Shown: piece after piece, positions 16,944 through 25,866 of the stretch
Layout of the letters: every line of letters begins with the position of its first letter
How positions within the stretch are numbered: position 1 is the first letter of the stretch
Assembly (NCBI GenBank): GCA_045600865.1
Contig: JAZRYS010000268.1
Span: 1-45,002, forward strand
Length of the DNA stretch: 45,002 bases
Direction: 5' to 3'
Origin: Aphodosoma sp045600865
GTDB lineage: Bacteria > Bacteroidota > Bacteroidia > Bacteroidales > Paludibacteraceae
The notes under the pieces: model-generated
Seen by the model: only the letters and a program-made list of their open reading frames with translations
What the model was told of the DNA's origin: nothing
Databases searched by the model: none
Translations under genes and position numbers: made by a program

Positions 16944-18653
16944 TCATTTACACCAGCCCTCAACATCCTCTTTGGAAGGATTCGTAAGGCCAAGTTTGTT
17001 TTTCTTGTTATATCCACAGATATCCTGATGCAATTTGTTGAAGTTTGCGCCCTTAATTTTTGAAACCATATCATATCCGGTCTTCTGGAGTACTTCAACC
17101 CACTCAGCAGGAACACCTGCCTCGACGAACTTCTCAGGCGTATCTTTGACGATTTTCTTCTCAGGTTTCATCTGAGGGAAGAAAAGAACCTCCTGAATAG
17201 CCTGCTGACCAGTCATAAGCATCACAAGACGATCCATGCCTATACCCATGCCAGAGATAGGAGGCATACCATATTCCATTGCGCGGACATAATCCATGTC
17301 AATAATCATAGCCTCATCGTCACCCTTTTCGCTAAGTCGCATTTGCTCACGGAAACGCTCAAGTTGGTCTATAGGGTCGTTAAGCTCAGAATATGCGTTG
17401 GCAAGTTCCTTTCCATTGACCATGAGTTCAAAACGTTCCGTCAAATCAGGATTATTGCGATGACGCTTACACAGAGGAGACATCTCTTTTGGATAGTCGA
17501 TGATGAATGTCGGCTGGATATAATTACCCTCGCAGAACTCACCGAATATCTCGTCAATGAGTTTGCCCTTACCCATAGTCTCATTCACCTCCATATTCAA
17601 CTCCTTGCACACCTCACGTATCTGATCCTCGTTCATGCCTGTAAGGTCATGACCCGTGAAGAACTTGATAGAATCAAGCATTGTAACGCGAGTGAACTTA
17701 GGACCGAAATCTATCACGTTATCTCCGACCTTAACCTCGGTAGTGCCGTTGACATCCATGCAAATCTTGCGAATCATGTTCTCCGTAAAATCCATCATCC
17801 AGTTGTAGTCTTTATAGGCCACATAAATCTCCATGCATGTGAATTCAGGGTTGTGTGTACGATCCATTCCCTCATTACGGAAATTCTTCGAGAACTCATA
17901 TACGCCTTCGAAACCTCCGACAATAAGTCGTTTCAGATAAAGTTCATCCGCAATACGCAAATACAGCGGAATGTTCAATGCATTATGATGTGTGATGAAT
18001 GGGCGTGCAGACGCTCCACCAGGTATAGCCTGCAGGATAGGAGTCTCAACCTCAGTATAACCGAATGAGTTGAAGAACTCGCGCATGGAGGTATATGTCT
18101 TGGTACGTTTGAGGAATATCTCCTTAATGCCATCATTTACCACCAAGTCAACATAACGCTGACGATAACGCTGCTCTGGGTCATCAAAAGCATCGTATGC
18201 AACGCCATCCTTATACTTCACGATTGGCAAAGGGCGCAGAGCCTTGCTCAGCACTGTGAGTTCCTTACAATGCACTGATATTTCGCCAGTCTTTGTGCGG
18301 AACACCTCTCCACGGACACCAATAAAGTCGCCTATGTCTAGAAGTTTCTTGAAAACTACATTATACATTTCTGGCTGAGCATCAGTATCGATGTCGTCAC
18401 GTGATATATAAACTTGGATACGGCCTTTAGAATCCTGCAACTCTACAAATGACGCCTTACCCATCACACGTCTGCTCATCATACGGCCTGCTACACAAAC
18501 CTGACGTGGCTCTGCGTCATCGTCAAAGCTCTCCCTTATCTCGTTAGAGAAAGCATCTGTAGGATACATTGCAGCAGGATATGGGTTTATACCCATCTGG
18601 CGCAGTGTTTCCAACGACTGACGACGATATTGTTCTTGTTCTGTGAGTTCCAT
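16944..18653 (-). CDS. lysS: Lysyl-tRNA synthetase, class II
   Basis: It charges tRNA-Lys. From MELTEQEQYRRQ (ATG at 18653) it has 569 residues: an N-terminal anticodon-binding OB fold, then the class II catalytic core with motif 2 FRNEGMDRTHNPEFTCMEIY and motif 3 GMGIGMDRLVMLMTG. After the usual end (EVLFFPQMKPE) there is an extra tail of about 70 residues with a helix-hairpin-helix look (VEVLQKTGYDMVSKIKGANF), a known trait of Bacteroidetes lysyl-tRNA synthetases. It begins 2 bases after the rpoZ stop. Confidence 0.97.
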   Translation of the reverse strand: MELTEQEQYRRQSLETLRQMGINPYPAAMYPTDAFSNEIRESFDDDAEPRQVCVAGRMMSRRVMGKASFVELQDSKGRIQVYISRDDIDTDAQPEMYNVVFKKLLDIGDFIGVRGEVFRTKTGEISVHCKELTVLSKALRPLPIVKYKDGVAYDAFDDPEQRYRQRYVDLVVNDGIKEIFLKRTKTYTSMREFFNSFGYTEVETPILQAIPGGASARPFITHHNALNIPLYLRIADELYLKRLIVGGFEGVYEFSKNFRNEGMDRTHNPEFTCMEIYVAYKDYNWMMDFTENMIRKICMDVNGTTEVKVGDNVIDFGPKFTRVTMLDSIKFFTGHDLTGMNEDQIREVCKELNMEVNETMGKGKLIDEIFGEFCEGNYIQPTFIIDYPKEMSPLCKRHRNNPDLTERFELMVNGKELANAYSELNDPIDQLERFREQMRLSEKGDDEAMIIDMDYVRAMEYGMPPISGMGIGMDRLVMLMTGQQAIQEVLFFPQMKPEKKIVKDTPEKFVEAGVPAEWVEVLQKTGYDMVSKIKGANFNKLHQDICGYNKKNKLGLTNPSKEDVEGWCK

Positions 18654-18655
18654 AA

Positions 18656-18973
18656 TCACATATCCAATGGGTTCTTCCAATATATTTGGTTATCCTCAAA
18701 CTCTTTGATAGCCTGAAGTGTTGGCTTTGGCAACTGTTCGTAGTAACGAGAGATTTCAACCTGTTCTCTGTTATCAAAGACCTCTTCGAGATTATCGGTT
18801 GTTGAAGCAAAATCAGCCAACTTTTTATCCAATTCATGTTTCATCTCCGTGTTAATCTGGTTAGCACGTTTAGCGATGATTCTAACTGTCTCATAAACGT
18901 TTCCAACAGGCTCGCACAATGCGTTCATGTCACGAGTCTGGGTGTTGGTAGGTGCATTAGATTTTCTTACCAT
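18656..18973 (-). CDS. rpoZ: RNA polymerase omega-type subunit (Rpb6 family)
   Basis: From the ATG at 18973 this is a 105-residue protein beginning MVRKSNAPTNTQTRDM. It contains VGNVYETVRIIAKRANQIN, the conserved helix of the omega/Rpb6 family in its Bacteroidetes form. Omega assists assembly of the beta-prime subunit. The start after bamD (16-base gap) avoids overlap with that gene, unlike the longer frame. The bamD-rpoZ-lysS order supports the call. Confidence 0.85.
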   Translation of the reverse strand: MVRKSNAPTNTQTRDMNALCEPVGNVYETVRIIAKRANQINTEMKHELDKKLADFASTTDNLEEVFDNREQVEISRYYEQLPKPTLQAIKEFEDNQIYWKNPLDM

Positions 18974-18989
18974 TGTTATATCAGTTTTT

Positions 18990-19805
18990 CTAATTATTAT
19001 CTTCTGTGCCAACTACTTTCCTTGCATCTTTCATCATCTTGTTGGCATCTTTTATGAATTTCCCGTTAGGAAACTCGTTCGCATAGCGGTAATATTCGTC
19101 AACCACTTCGCTGTATCTGTCGTACTTTTTGTCTTCAACCGAAAGTACTGCCTCTTTGTATTTGGATTTCAGTATCAAGAATACCGTTTGCTCCCTGTAT
19201 GGACAGTCGGGATACTCTTTCAGCAGATTCTCAGATGTCACAACACAAGCCCTGTAGTTGTTTCCTCCATACAATCCCAAGTTGTAGTAAAGTTCAGCTG
19301 CAAGGTACTCCTTATAGGCCAGTTTGTTTTCCATGTCGTTGATGTATTTGAAACTATCATCAACATGACTACCTGCAGGATATAGTTCTATGTATTCGCT
19401 GAAAGCATATATTGCATTTTCAGTGGCAGTCTGGTCAAGTCGGACATCTGGAGAATCCAAATAGTAGCAATAAGCTATGAGAAAATGGGAATCCTCAGCA
19501 TACTTACCTTTAGGAAAACTTCTCAGGTATGTATCAAAATATTCAGTAGCAGATATATAATCCTTAGTTTGCATGTATGAACATGCAAGCAGAAACAACA
19601 AATCCTCTGCCTGAGCCATACCCCTAAAGGACGGAACAACTGACTCGAAAAGTTGAATACTCTTGGTGTATTTCTTTTCGAGAAAGTAGTTTTTGCCCAT
19701 CTGTAACTTCATTTCAGCATCTTCCGACTTCTGTATCTTGTTGAAGCTCGAACATGCTGTCAATGTTGCCAACATCCCTATAATAAATAAAATACGTATC
19801 CTCAT
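18990..19805 (-). CDS. bamD: Outer membrane assembly lipoprotein BamD
   Basis: The 271-residue protein has a lipoprotein signal with lipobox LTAC (Cys18). It carries tetratricopeptide-type repeats typical of BamD: MGKNYFLEKKYTKSIQLFE, FRGMAQAEDLLFLLACSYM, FPKGKYAEDSHFLIAYCYY, YPDCPYREQTVFLILKSKY. BamD is part of the BAM complex that inserts beta-barrel proteins into the outer membrane. It is the first gene of the leftward operon, just after a consensus promoter at 19838-19869. Confidence 0.95.
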   Translation of the reverse strand: MRIRILFIIGMLATLTACSSFNKIQKSEDAEMKLQMGKNYFLEKKYTKSIQLFESVVPSFRGMAQAEDLLFLLACSYMQTKDYISATEYFDTYLRSFPKGKYAEDSHFLIAYCYYLDSPDVRLDQTATENAIYAFSEYIELYPAGSHVDDSFKYINDMENKLAYKEYLAAELYYNLGLYGGNNYRACVVTSENLLKEYPDCPYREQTVFLILKSKYKEAVLSVEDKKYDRYSEVVDEYYRYANEFPNGKFIKDANKMMKDARKVVGTEDNN

Positions 19806-19837
19806 ATCGTGTGAAGAGCCCGCAATTTTTCAGCTTG

Positions 19838-19869
19838 CAAAGTTACGACTTTTATTTCATTCCACCAAA
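19838..19869 (-). promoter_or_regulatory. Bacteroidetes promoter of the bamD operon
   Basis: TTTG (19866-19869), 20 bases, TAACTTTG (19838-19845) on the minus strand, about 33 bases before the bamD ATG. Confidence 0.85.
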
Positions 19870-19894
19870 GATTAAGACATTTTTTTATACAAAA

Positions 19895-21550
19895 TCATTG
19901 ATGATGATATGGATGTTCCAGAGAGAGTGTCACAGTTGTTGCATCACAGATGAACTCTGGTCCATAATATTGTATAGGTCCCGGGTAAAGATACGTGTTC
20001 GTACTATCTGCCCATTTGGCTCTATTTGCCTCATAATATCTGAACGGATTATCATTCAAATCCACCAACGATTTATGAATCACTGGTTTCAACTCACCAT
20101 TTCTTTTCTCCAGATTCATCATCATCGTCAAAGGCACTCCACCTGCTATCCATTCTGAAGCAGGAGCGGTCAGATGACGGATGTTGGACATATAACCAGT
20201 TTTTCCTTCAACGACCAAGGCAGAAGCAGTGAAGCCGAGAGAATAGCAATAGTCTGCATCGAAATTGCTTGGATATGAGCATCTGCCTTCATAGCCGAAG
20301 AAATGAGCAACAGAAGCAAACTTACCCCTAAACTCACCTTGTTCAGAAAGTTCTTTAAGTCGTTTGCCCACAAGCTCTATCAACAACTTCTCAGTTTCTA
20401 TCAACGACACCTGCACATTGCCGTGAGGGTCTCTGTCCAACGTCAACTGCCGTGCAATCTTAAGAGGCAGTTTCAAGTATGTGTCCCTGCTCTCGCGAGA
20501 AAGAGACTGCATTATGAAATATCGTCTGTCTTCGTCAGTAGGCAACTGGTTGTATTCGCTGCTCGATGCCATCGCATCATTCAGCTCGTCAATCAGTTTC
20601 TTCACCTCAGGAATGAATTCGATCAATCCTTCTGGTACAACGACGACACCAAAATTTGCGCCATCGTTACCTCTTTGCACAACAGCATCCACTATCACCT
20701 CGACAACATCGTCAATAGACATATTCTTCGCCTTAACCTCCTCGCTTATCAACGCCACGTTAGGGTGTGTTTGCAAAGCACATTCCAAAGTAATATGCGA
20801 TGCTGAACGTCCCATAAGCCTCACGAAATGCCAATATTTCTTGGAAGATATGGCATCGCGCTGCACATTACCGATAAGTTCTGAATAGACCTTACATGCA
20901 GTATCAAAACCGAATGAAGTCTCAATATATTCATTCTTAAGGTCACCGTCTATGGTCTTTGGACAGCCTATAACCTGTATTCCATAACCTTTCTGTTCAT
21001 AATATTCGGCAAGTATGCAGGCATTGGTATTCGAATCGTCACCTCCGATTATAACTATTGCAGATATGCCAAGTTCCTGACATATCTCTCGTCCACTTTC
21101 AAACTGCTCGATAGTTTCAAGCTTTGTCCTGCCAGAACCTATCATATCAAAACCTCCAGTGTTGCGACATTCATCCACCATGTCAGAGACTATCTCGACA
21201 TATTCATGGTTTACCAATCCAGAAGGTCCACCCAAGAAACCATACAGTCTGCTGCGTGAATTGAAATGCTGCAACCCATCATAAAGTCCTGATATGACAT
21301 TATGTCCACCTGCTGCCTGACCACCAGATAATATTACACCCACGTTAATCTCAGGGTATTTTTTCTCTTCACCGCTCTCAAATGTCACGAATGGCAACCC
21401 ATACGTGTTGGGGAACAAACGCTGCATCTCCTCGTTATTTGCAACTGATTCAGTCTTTTCACCTTCTTTCAGGGTGACACCGTTTCTCATTGACACTGGC
21501 AATTTTGGCTTGTACAACAGCCTTGCCAATTCTATCTGACTTCTTTTCAT
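19895..21550 (-). CDS. pfp: Pyrophosphate-dependent 6-phosphofructokinase
   Basis: It phosphorylates fructose 6-phosphate with pyrophosphate in place of ATP. The 551-residue length fits the long PPi-PFK group. NVGVILSGGQAAGGHNVISG is the first donor-binding loop. IVIIGGDDSNTNACILAEY carries the second Asp of GGDDS, which excludes ATP. PKTIDGDLKN holds the catalytic Asp and the Lys typical of PPi enzymes. It starts at the ATG at 21550, immediately downstream of the 6S-like RNA, whose T-run ends about 16 bases before the gene. Confidence 0.95.
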   Translation of the reverse strand: MKRSQIELARLLYKPKLPVSMRNGVTLKEGEKTESVANNEEMQRLFPNTYGLPFVTFESGEEKKYPEINVGVILSGGQAAGGHNVISGLYDGLQHFNSRSRLYGFLGGPSGLVNHEYVEIVSDMVDECRNTGGFDMIGSGRTKLETIEQFESGREICQELGISAIVIIGGDDSNTNACILAEYYEQKGYGIQVIGCPKTIDGDLKNEYIETSFGFDTACKVYSELIGNVQRDAISSKKYWHFVRLMGRSASHITLECALQTHPNVALISEEVKAKNMSIDDVVEVIVDAVVQRGNDGANFGVVVVPEGLIEFIPEVKKLIDELNDAMASSSEYNQLPTDEDRRYFIMQSLSRESRDTYLKLPLKIARQLTLDRDPHGNVQVSLIETEKLLIELVGKRLKELSEQGEFRGKFASVAHFFGYEGRCSYPSNFDADYCYSLGFTASALVVEGKTGYMSNIRHLTAPASEWIAGGVPLTMMMNLEKRNGELKPVIHKSLVDLNDNPFRYYEANRAKWADSTNTYLYPGPIQYYGPEFICDATTVTLSLEHPYHHQ

Positions 21551-21566
21551 AGCATCAAATCATAAT

Positions 21567-21766
21567 AAAAAAGATTGCGCTGCCTATCGTTGAGAAAAAA
21601 TTCCTAAAAAACAGGATTTGAGGGTCCCGCTCTTTGTAATCTGCTGACCATCACAAGGATGACTATCTCTCTAACGAGAGACGCAGCCCGCCATTGAAAT
21701 CGGGATGTAGCCTCGGTTAAAATAATAAATTGTAGAATTTTCCAATCCCAAGAACAGCGCAATCAG
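21567..21766 (-). ncRNA. ssrS: Structured small RNA, 6S-like architecture
   Basis: The intergenic region has a perfect 10-bp long-range closing stem: CAGCGCAATC at 21755-21764 and GATTGCGCTG at 21573-21582. On the minus strand the second arm is followed by six T (21567-21572), like a terminator. Inside is a large AT-rich internal loop, then a stem formed by GAGG...CCCG with CGGG..CCTC. A branched tip includes a perfect TCTCTC-GTTA-GAGAGA hairpin. A roughly 195-nt rod with closing stem, central bubble and terminal stem is the 6S RNA layout. The 3' side of the bubble could form the hairpin TCCT-TTTTT-AGGA. I recognise the shape, not the sequence, so another small RNA is possible. Confidence 0.5.
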
Positions 21767-21778
21767 AATATAATTGCA

Positions 21779-23512
21779 TCAAAATGCCTTCATCACCTCA
21801 GACATTTTGGCCTCAGCCTTACGTTCGCACTCTCCGTATTCTTCAACGTTCTTCATCTCCATCTGAACTTCGATGTAATATTTAATCTTCGGCTCAGTGC
21901 CTGACGGTCTGACAGATACTTTTGTTCCATCTTCGGTGAAATATTGCAGAACATTGGATGTAGTGCTGAAATCGATAGGTGTTCTTGCTCCTGTAAGCAG
22001 GTTAAGTTCCATAAGCAATTGATAATCTTTCACTCTCACAACCCTGGAACCAGCAAGCACCTGTGGTGGGCAACTGCGGTAATTCTTCATCATAATCTGT
22101 ATCTCCTCTGCTCCGGACTTTCCCTTCTTCACTACAGAAATACCTTTCTCCTTGCTAAAACCATATTCTAAATAAATAGACATCAGGTAATCATATACGC
22201 TCATGCCCTTCATCTTTGTCCATGCAGCAATCTCCGCCATCAGGGCACAACAAATGACTGAGTCCTTGTCTCTCACAAAATCCATTGGCATGTATCCATA
22301 GCTCTCTTCTCCTCCACCTATGTAATTCCATTTCCCCTCGCGGGCACGTACTTCAGAAGCAATCCACTTGAAACCAGTGTAACAATCCACAAGTTCCGTG
22401 CCAAAAGACTTGCAAATTTTGCGAATCATCTCAGTCGTGACAATAGTCTTGACCATAAAGTCTCTCTTTGTCATCAACTTTTTCTCTGTACGACGGACTA
22501 ATATATAATGTGTAAACATCATGGCAGTCTGGTTTCCTGTAACAAGTGTCCATTCTCCCTGTCCGTTCTTTACCGCAATACCCATTCTATCGGCATCAGG
22601 GTCAGAAGCCATCACTATGTCTGCATCTATCTCACGTGCTTTCTTTATCGCCATATCGAGTGCCGCAGGCTCTTCTGGATTAGGAGAAACCACTGTCGGA
22701 AAATCACCACTTATGACAGCCTGTTCCTCAACCACTGTGACGTTCGTGAAACCCATTTCCTTGAGGCAACGTGGTATTAGTGTGATTCCAGTGCCATGTA
22801 TTGGAGTATAGACTATCTTTATATCAGGATTCTGAGCGATTGCCTTAGGTGTCATTGATACAGTTCTGACCTGCTCAAGATACATTGCATCAACACCTTC
22901 TCCTATTATCTGGATGAGATCTTGACGCGGCTCGAATCTCACTTCTGCTGGCGATTTTATCTTTGAGACCTCTTTTATAATGTTGACATCATGCGGAGCA
23001 ACAATCTGTGCTCCGTCTTCCCAATATGCTTTGTAACCGTTATACTCTTTTGGATTGTGTGATGCTGTAATTATGACACCACTCTGGCATCCTAAATATC
23101 TGATTGCATACGATATCTCAGGTGTTGGTCTGAGGTCTTCGAACAGATAAACTTTAATTCCATTGGCCGAGAAAATATTGGCAACAGTCTCTGCAAACAG
23201 CCTGCTGTTGTTTCTACAGTCGTGCCCCACAACCACAGAAATCTGCTCCTTTTGCTTAAACTCGCGATTCAGGTAGTTGCTAAGTCCCTGTGTAGCCGCA
23301 CCAACAGTATAAATATTCATTCTGTTGGAGCCAACACCCATAATACCTCTCAAGCCTCCTGTGCCGAACTCAAGATTGCGGTAGAACGACTCGACCAATT
23401 CTGTCTTGTCTTCAATCTCAATCAATTTTCTCACACCTGCCTTTGTCTCTTCGTCATACGGGCCATTCAGCCATTCTTCTGCCTTAGCAATCACATTTTC
23501 ATCAACAATCAT
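21779..23512 (-). CDS. Phospho-sugar mutase (phosphoglucomutase/phosphomannomutase)
   Basis: The 577-residue alpha-D-phosphohexomutase interconverts hexose 1- and 6-phosphates. All four family sites are present: the phosphoserine loop GVIITASHNPKEYNGYK, the metal loop ASDPDADRMGIAV, the sugar-binding loop GGGEESYGYM and the phosphate loop RPSGTEPKIKYY. The length fits the larger phosphoglucomutase/phosphomannomutase group of Bacteroidetes. Its ATG overlaps the manA stop by 4 bases (ATGA), consistent with a joint role in mannose and glucose phosphate metabolism. Substrate preference cannot be set from sequence. Confidence 0.95.
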   Translation of the reverse strand: MIVDENVIAKAEEWLNGPYDEETKAGVRKLIEIEDKTELVESFYRNLEFGTGGLRGIMGVGSNRMNIYTVGAATQGLSNYLNREFKQKEQISVVVGHDCRNNSRLFAETVANIFSANGIKVYLFEDLRPTPEISYAIRYLGCQSGVIITASHNPKEYNGYKAYWEDGAQIVAPHDVNIIKEVSKIKSPAEVRFEPRQDLIQIIGEGVDAMYLEQVRTVSMTPKAIAQNPDIKIVYTPIHGTGITLIPRCLKEMGFTNVTVVEEQAVISGDFPTVVSPNPEEPAALDMAIKKAREIDADIVMASDPDADRMGIAVKNGQGEWTLVTGNQTAMMFTHYILVRRTEKKLMTKRDFMVKTIVTTEMIRKICKSFGTELVDCYTGFKWIASEVRAREGKWNYIGGGEESYGYMPMDFVRDKDSVICCALMAEIAAWTKMKGMSVYDYLMSIYLEYGFSKEKGISVVKKGKSGAEEIQIMMKNYRSCPPQVLAGSRVVRVKDYQLLMELNLLTGARTPIDFSTTSNVLQYFTEDGTKVSVRPSGTEPKIKYYIEVQMEMKNVEEYGECERKAEAKMSEVMKAF

Positions 23513-24474
23513 AATTCTATATAAGTTTCTAATATTCTCGATTTTACTGTTGGTATCAGCATCAAGCTATCTACCTCTGCTGGCACCATAAGTGTCTCTC
23601 CATCCACTAATGTAAGGTAGTCTTCATCCCATTTCACTGTCACATGACCTTCAACGCATGTCATTATCACGAATGAATCCACCTCTGCAAGTTCATACTC
23701 TTTTGCCTTGTCTATCTCTATGATATTAACAACAAATTTGTCGCTTTTCACAAGGTTGACATCCTCGTTCAGTTTTGGCTGCACGCCAACTTTTCTACCC
23801 TGCCAGTGTTCATAGTCTATTGCTTCGACTGCTTCATCCAGATGAAGTTTTCTATCTCTTCCGTAATCATACAATCTGTATGTGATGTCCGACGCCTGCT
23901 GTATTTCCAGAATCAGACAGCCATTGCCTATCGCATGCACAGTGCCTGGCGGTATATGGAACACGTCACCTTTCTTCACATCGAATTGCCGCATCGCCTT
24001 ATCGATAGTTCCCTCAATACTCATACGTCTAACTTGCTCTGGCATCACTTCTTGATTAAATCCCAACGACACTGATGATCCTGGTTCTGCCTCCAAAACG
24101 TACCACATTTCTTCCTTACCGCAAATCTCACCTTTACGTTCTGCCATTGCATCATCCGGATGAACCTGCACCGACAGTTTGCTTGCCGCATCTATCACTT
24201 TGATTATCAAAGGAAACTCATTTCCATATTTTTCATATACCCTGTCTCCAACAAGGTCTCCCATATAAACCTCTATAAGTTCTGACAGGGTATTCTCTGC
24301 CAAAAATCCATTGATGACCTCACTATCGTCATCCTCATTCAAGGCCACAACATCCCAAGACTCACCAACATGTTCCATTTTCGGTTTGTCATGTCGATAA
24401 ATGTTCTTGATACGTTCTCCGCCCCAGACCTTCTCACGCAAAAGCGGCTTGAATTTCAATGGATATAGTGTCAT
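23509..24474 (-). CDS. manA: Mannose-6-phosphate isomerase, type I
   Basis: This 321-residue cupin enzyme interconverts mannose 6-phosphate and fructose 6-phosphate. It shows the N-terminal KPLLREKVWGG and the zinc-site segments SVQVHPDD and GDVFHIPPGTVHAIG. It lies between the pseudouridine synthase and the phosphohexomutase with ATGA overlaps at both ends, so the three genes are translationally coupled. Mannose 1-phosphate for GDP-mannose and surface glycans would be the natural product of the manA-mutase pair. Confidence 0.95.
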   Translation of the reverse strand: MTLYPLKFKPLLREKVWGGERIKNIYRHDKPKMEHVGESWDVVALNEDDDSEVINGFLAENTLSELIEVYMGDLVGDRVYEKYGNEFPLIIKVIDAASKLSVQVHPDDAMAERKGEICGKEEMWYVLEAEPGSSVSLGFNQEVMPEQVRRMSIEGTIDKAMRQFDVKKGDVFHIPPGTVHAIGNGCLILEIQQASDITYRLYDYGRDRKLHLDEAVEAIDYEHWQGRKVGVQPKLNEDVNLVKSDKFVVNIIEIDKAKEYELAEVDSFVIMTCVEGHVTVKWDEDYLTLVDGETLMVPAEVDSLMLIPTVKSRILETYIEL

Positions 24475-25676
24475 ATATCGTAAGGATTGTTAGCATTCAT
24501 CTTCAAGAAGACAACTTCTTTCTCGCTGAGAAATCTCCATTTGCCGCGTGGCAAGTTCTTCTTTGTAAGTCCTGCAAAAAATACACGGTCAAGCCTTACA
24601 ACCCTGTAACCAAGCGATTCGAAGATGCGACGCACGATTCTGTTGCGGCCGGAATGAATTTCAACTCCAACAGTCTTACGGTCACCCTCTTTTACGAAAC
24701 CGAACTCATCCACCTTGATATCACCATCCTCAAGTGTTATTCCCGTGGTAATCTTTTGAACATCATCATCAGAGACATCTTTGTCCAACGTCACTTGATA
24801 AACTTTCTTCTTATTAAAACTTGGGTGAGTCAACTTTGCTGTCAATTCGCCATCATTTGTCAACAACAGCACACCCGTCGTGTTTCTATCCAGCCTGCCG
24901 ACAGGATAAAGTCTCTCAGAGCAAGCTCCTTTCACAAGATCCATCACAGTCTGCTTTGCGTGTGGATCGTCAGCTGTAGTAACATAATCCTTTGGCTTGT
25001 TCAACAGGATATAAACCCTGCGTTCAATCTTTACTAGTTGGTCATGGAACATTACCTTATCTTCGGCAGGAACAACTCTTGTGCCAAGTTCAGTGATTGT
25101 TTGGCCATTGACAGTTACCACACCTGCACGTATAAAATCGTCAGCTTCACGCCTTGAACAAACACCTGCATTAGCCAGGAATCTATTCAATCTCATTGGT
25201 TTTGAGTAGTCAACGAATTGTGTCTTGTTATATGATGGCTGCACCGGCCTTCGTTGTTCATTTGGTTTTGGTGTAGTGTTCTCTTTCATTTTCTTGCGTT
25301 GCTCATGCCTGTCGTGCTTGCTACTGTCGAAGGTCCCGAATTTTTTGTTGTCAAAACCTCCGTTCTTATTTGCTGCTTTGAATTTGCCTTCTCCACCAAA
25401 TTTATTTTCGATTGTATATCTTCCTTCCGCTTTAGAGTTGTTCTCACCTCTGAAATTAATAGATTCCACTTCGTTGAATCTTTTTCTGAAGTTTCTTGTT
25501 GCGAAAGCATCATTTGCTCCAAACATCCGTCTTCCATCACTTGCGCCTAACTGTCTTTTCCTCCCATTGCTTGCACATCTTCTTTGACGGTCTGCACATG
25601 CGAAACTGCTTTTCTGATTCAACTTAAAGCCTTCTGGATGCCTCATCCTTGAGCCTAATGTGTTTTCTTTTTTCAT
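24471..25676 (-). CDS. RluB-type 23S rRNA pseudouridine synthase with long low-complexity N-terminus
   Basis: From the ATG at 25676 the protein has 401 residues. The first about 160 residues are a basic, Asn/Lys/Arg/Gly-rich, probably disordered extension. They are followed by an S4 RNA-binding domain (MRLNRFLANAGVCSRREADD) and the RluB/RsuA catalytic domain with YILLNKPKDYVTT and the catalytic Asp in PVGRLDRNTTGVLLLTNDG. Such N-terminal extensions are common in Bacteroidetes homologues. I rejected the longer start at 25787 because it lies upstream of the promoter at 25716. The stop overlaps the manA start. Confidence 0.9.
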   Translation of the reverse strand: MKKENTLGSRMRHPEGFKLNQKSSFACADRQRRCASNGRKRQLGASDGRRMFGANDAFATRNFRKRFNEVESINFRGENNSKAEGRYTIENKFGGEGKFKAANKNGGFDNKKFGTFDSSKHDRHEQRKKMKENTTPKPNEQRRPVQPSYNKTQFVDYSKPMRLNRFLANAGVCSRREADDFIRAGVVTVNGQTITELGTRVVPAEDKVMFHDQLVKIERRVYILLNKPKDYVTTADDPHAKQTVMDLVKGACSERLYPVGRLDRNTTGVLLLTNDGELTAKLTHPSFNKKKVYQVTLDKDVSDDDVQKITTGITLEDGDIKVDEFGFVKEGDRKTVGVEIHSGRNRIVRRIFESLGYRVVRLDRVFFAGLTKKNLPRGKWRFLSEKEVVFLKMNANNPYDI

Positions 25677-25715
25677 CACTAAAACTTTCTTAAATACTAT
25701 GTTTTTTTGAACTTG

Positions 25716-25747
25716 CAAAGGTACGATTTTTTTACGATTCCCGCAAG
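25716..25747 (-). promoter_or_regulatory. Bacteroidetes promoter of the pseudouridine synthase-manA-mutase operon
   Basis: TACCTTTG (25716-25723 on the minus strand) preceded by 20 bases and CTTG (25744-25747), a near match to TTTG. The ATG at 25676 is 40 bases downstream. Confidence 0.7.
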
Positions 25748-25776
25748 AAAAATCAGACAAAAAAAATAGTAAAATT

Positions 25777-25810
25777 ATTGCCACCATTTCAAATATTTAT
25801 AGTACCTTTG
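25777..25810 (+). promoter_or_regulatory. Promoter of trigger factor
   Basis: TACCTTTG at 25803-25810 is a perfect -7 element. The -33 position is weaker, with ATTG at 25777-25780 and a 22-base spacer. The gene starts 56 bases downstream. Confidence 0.65.
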
Positions 25811-25866
25811 CACTCTCCATGCAGAGTTGCGACAAATAATAAAACAATAAATACAATAAATTCATT

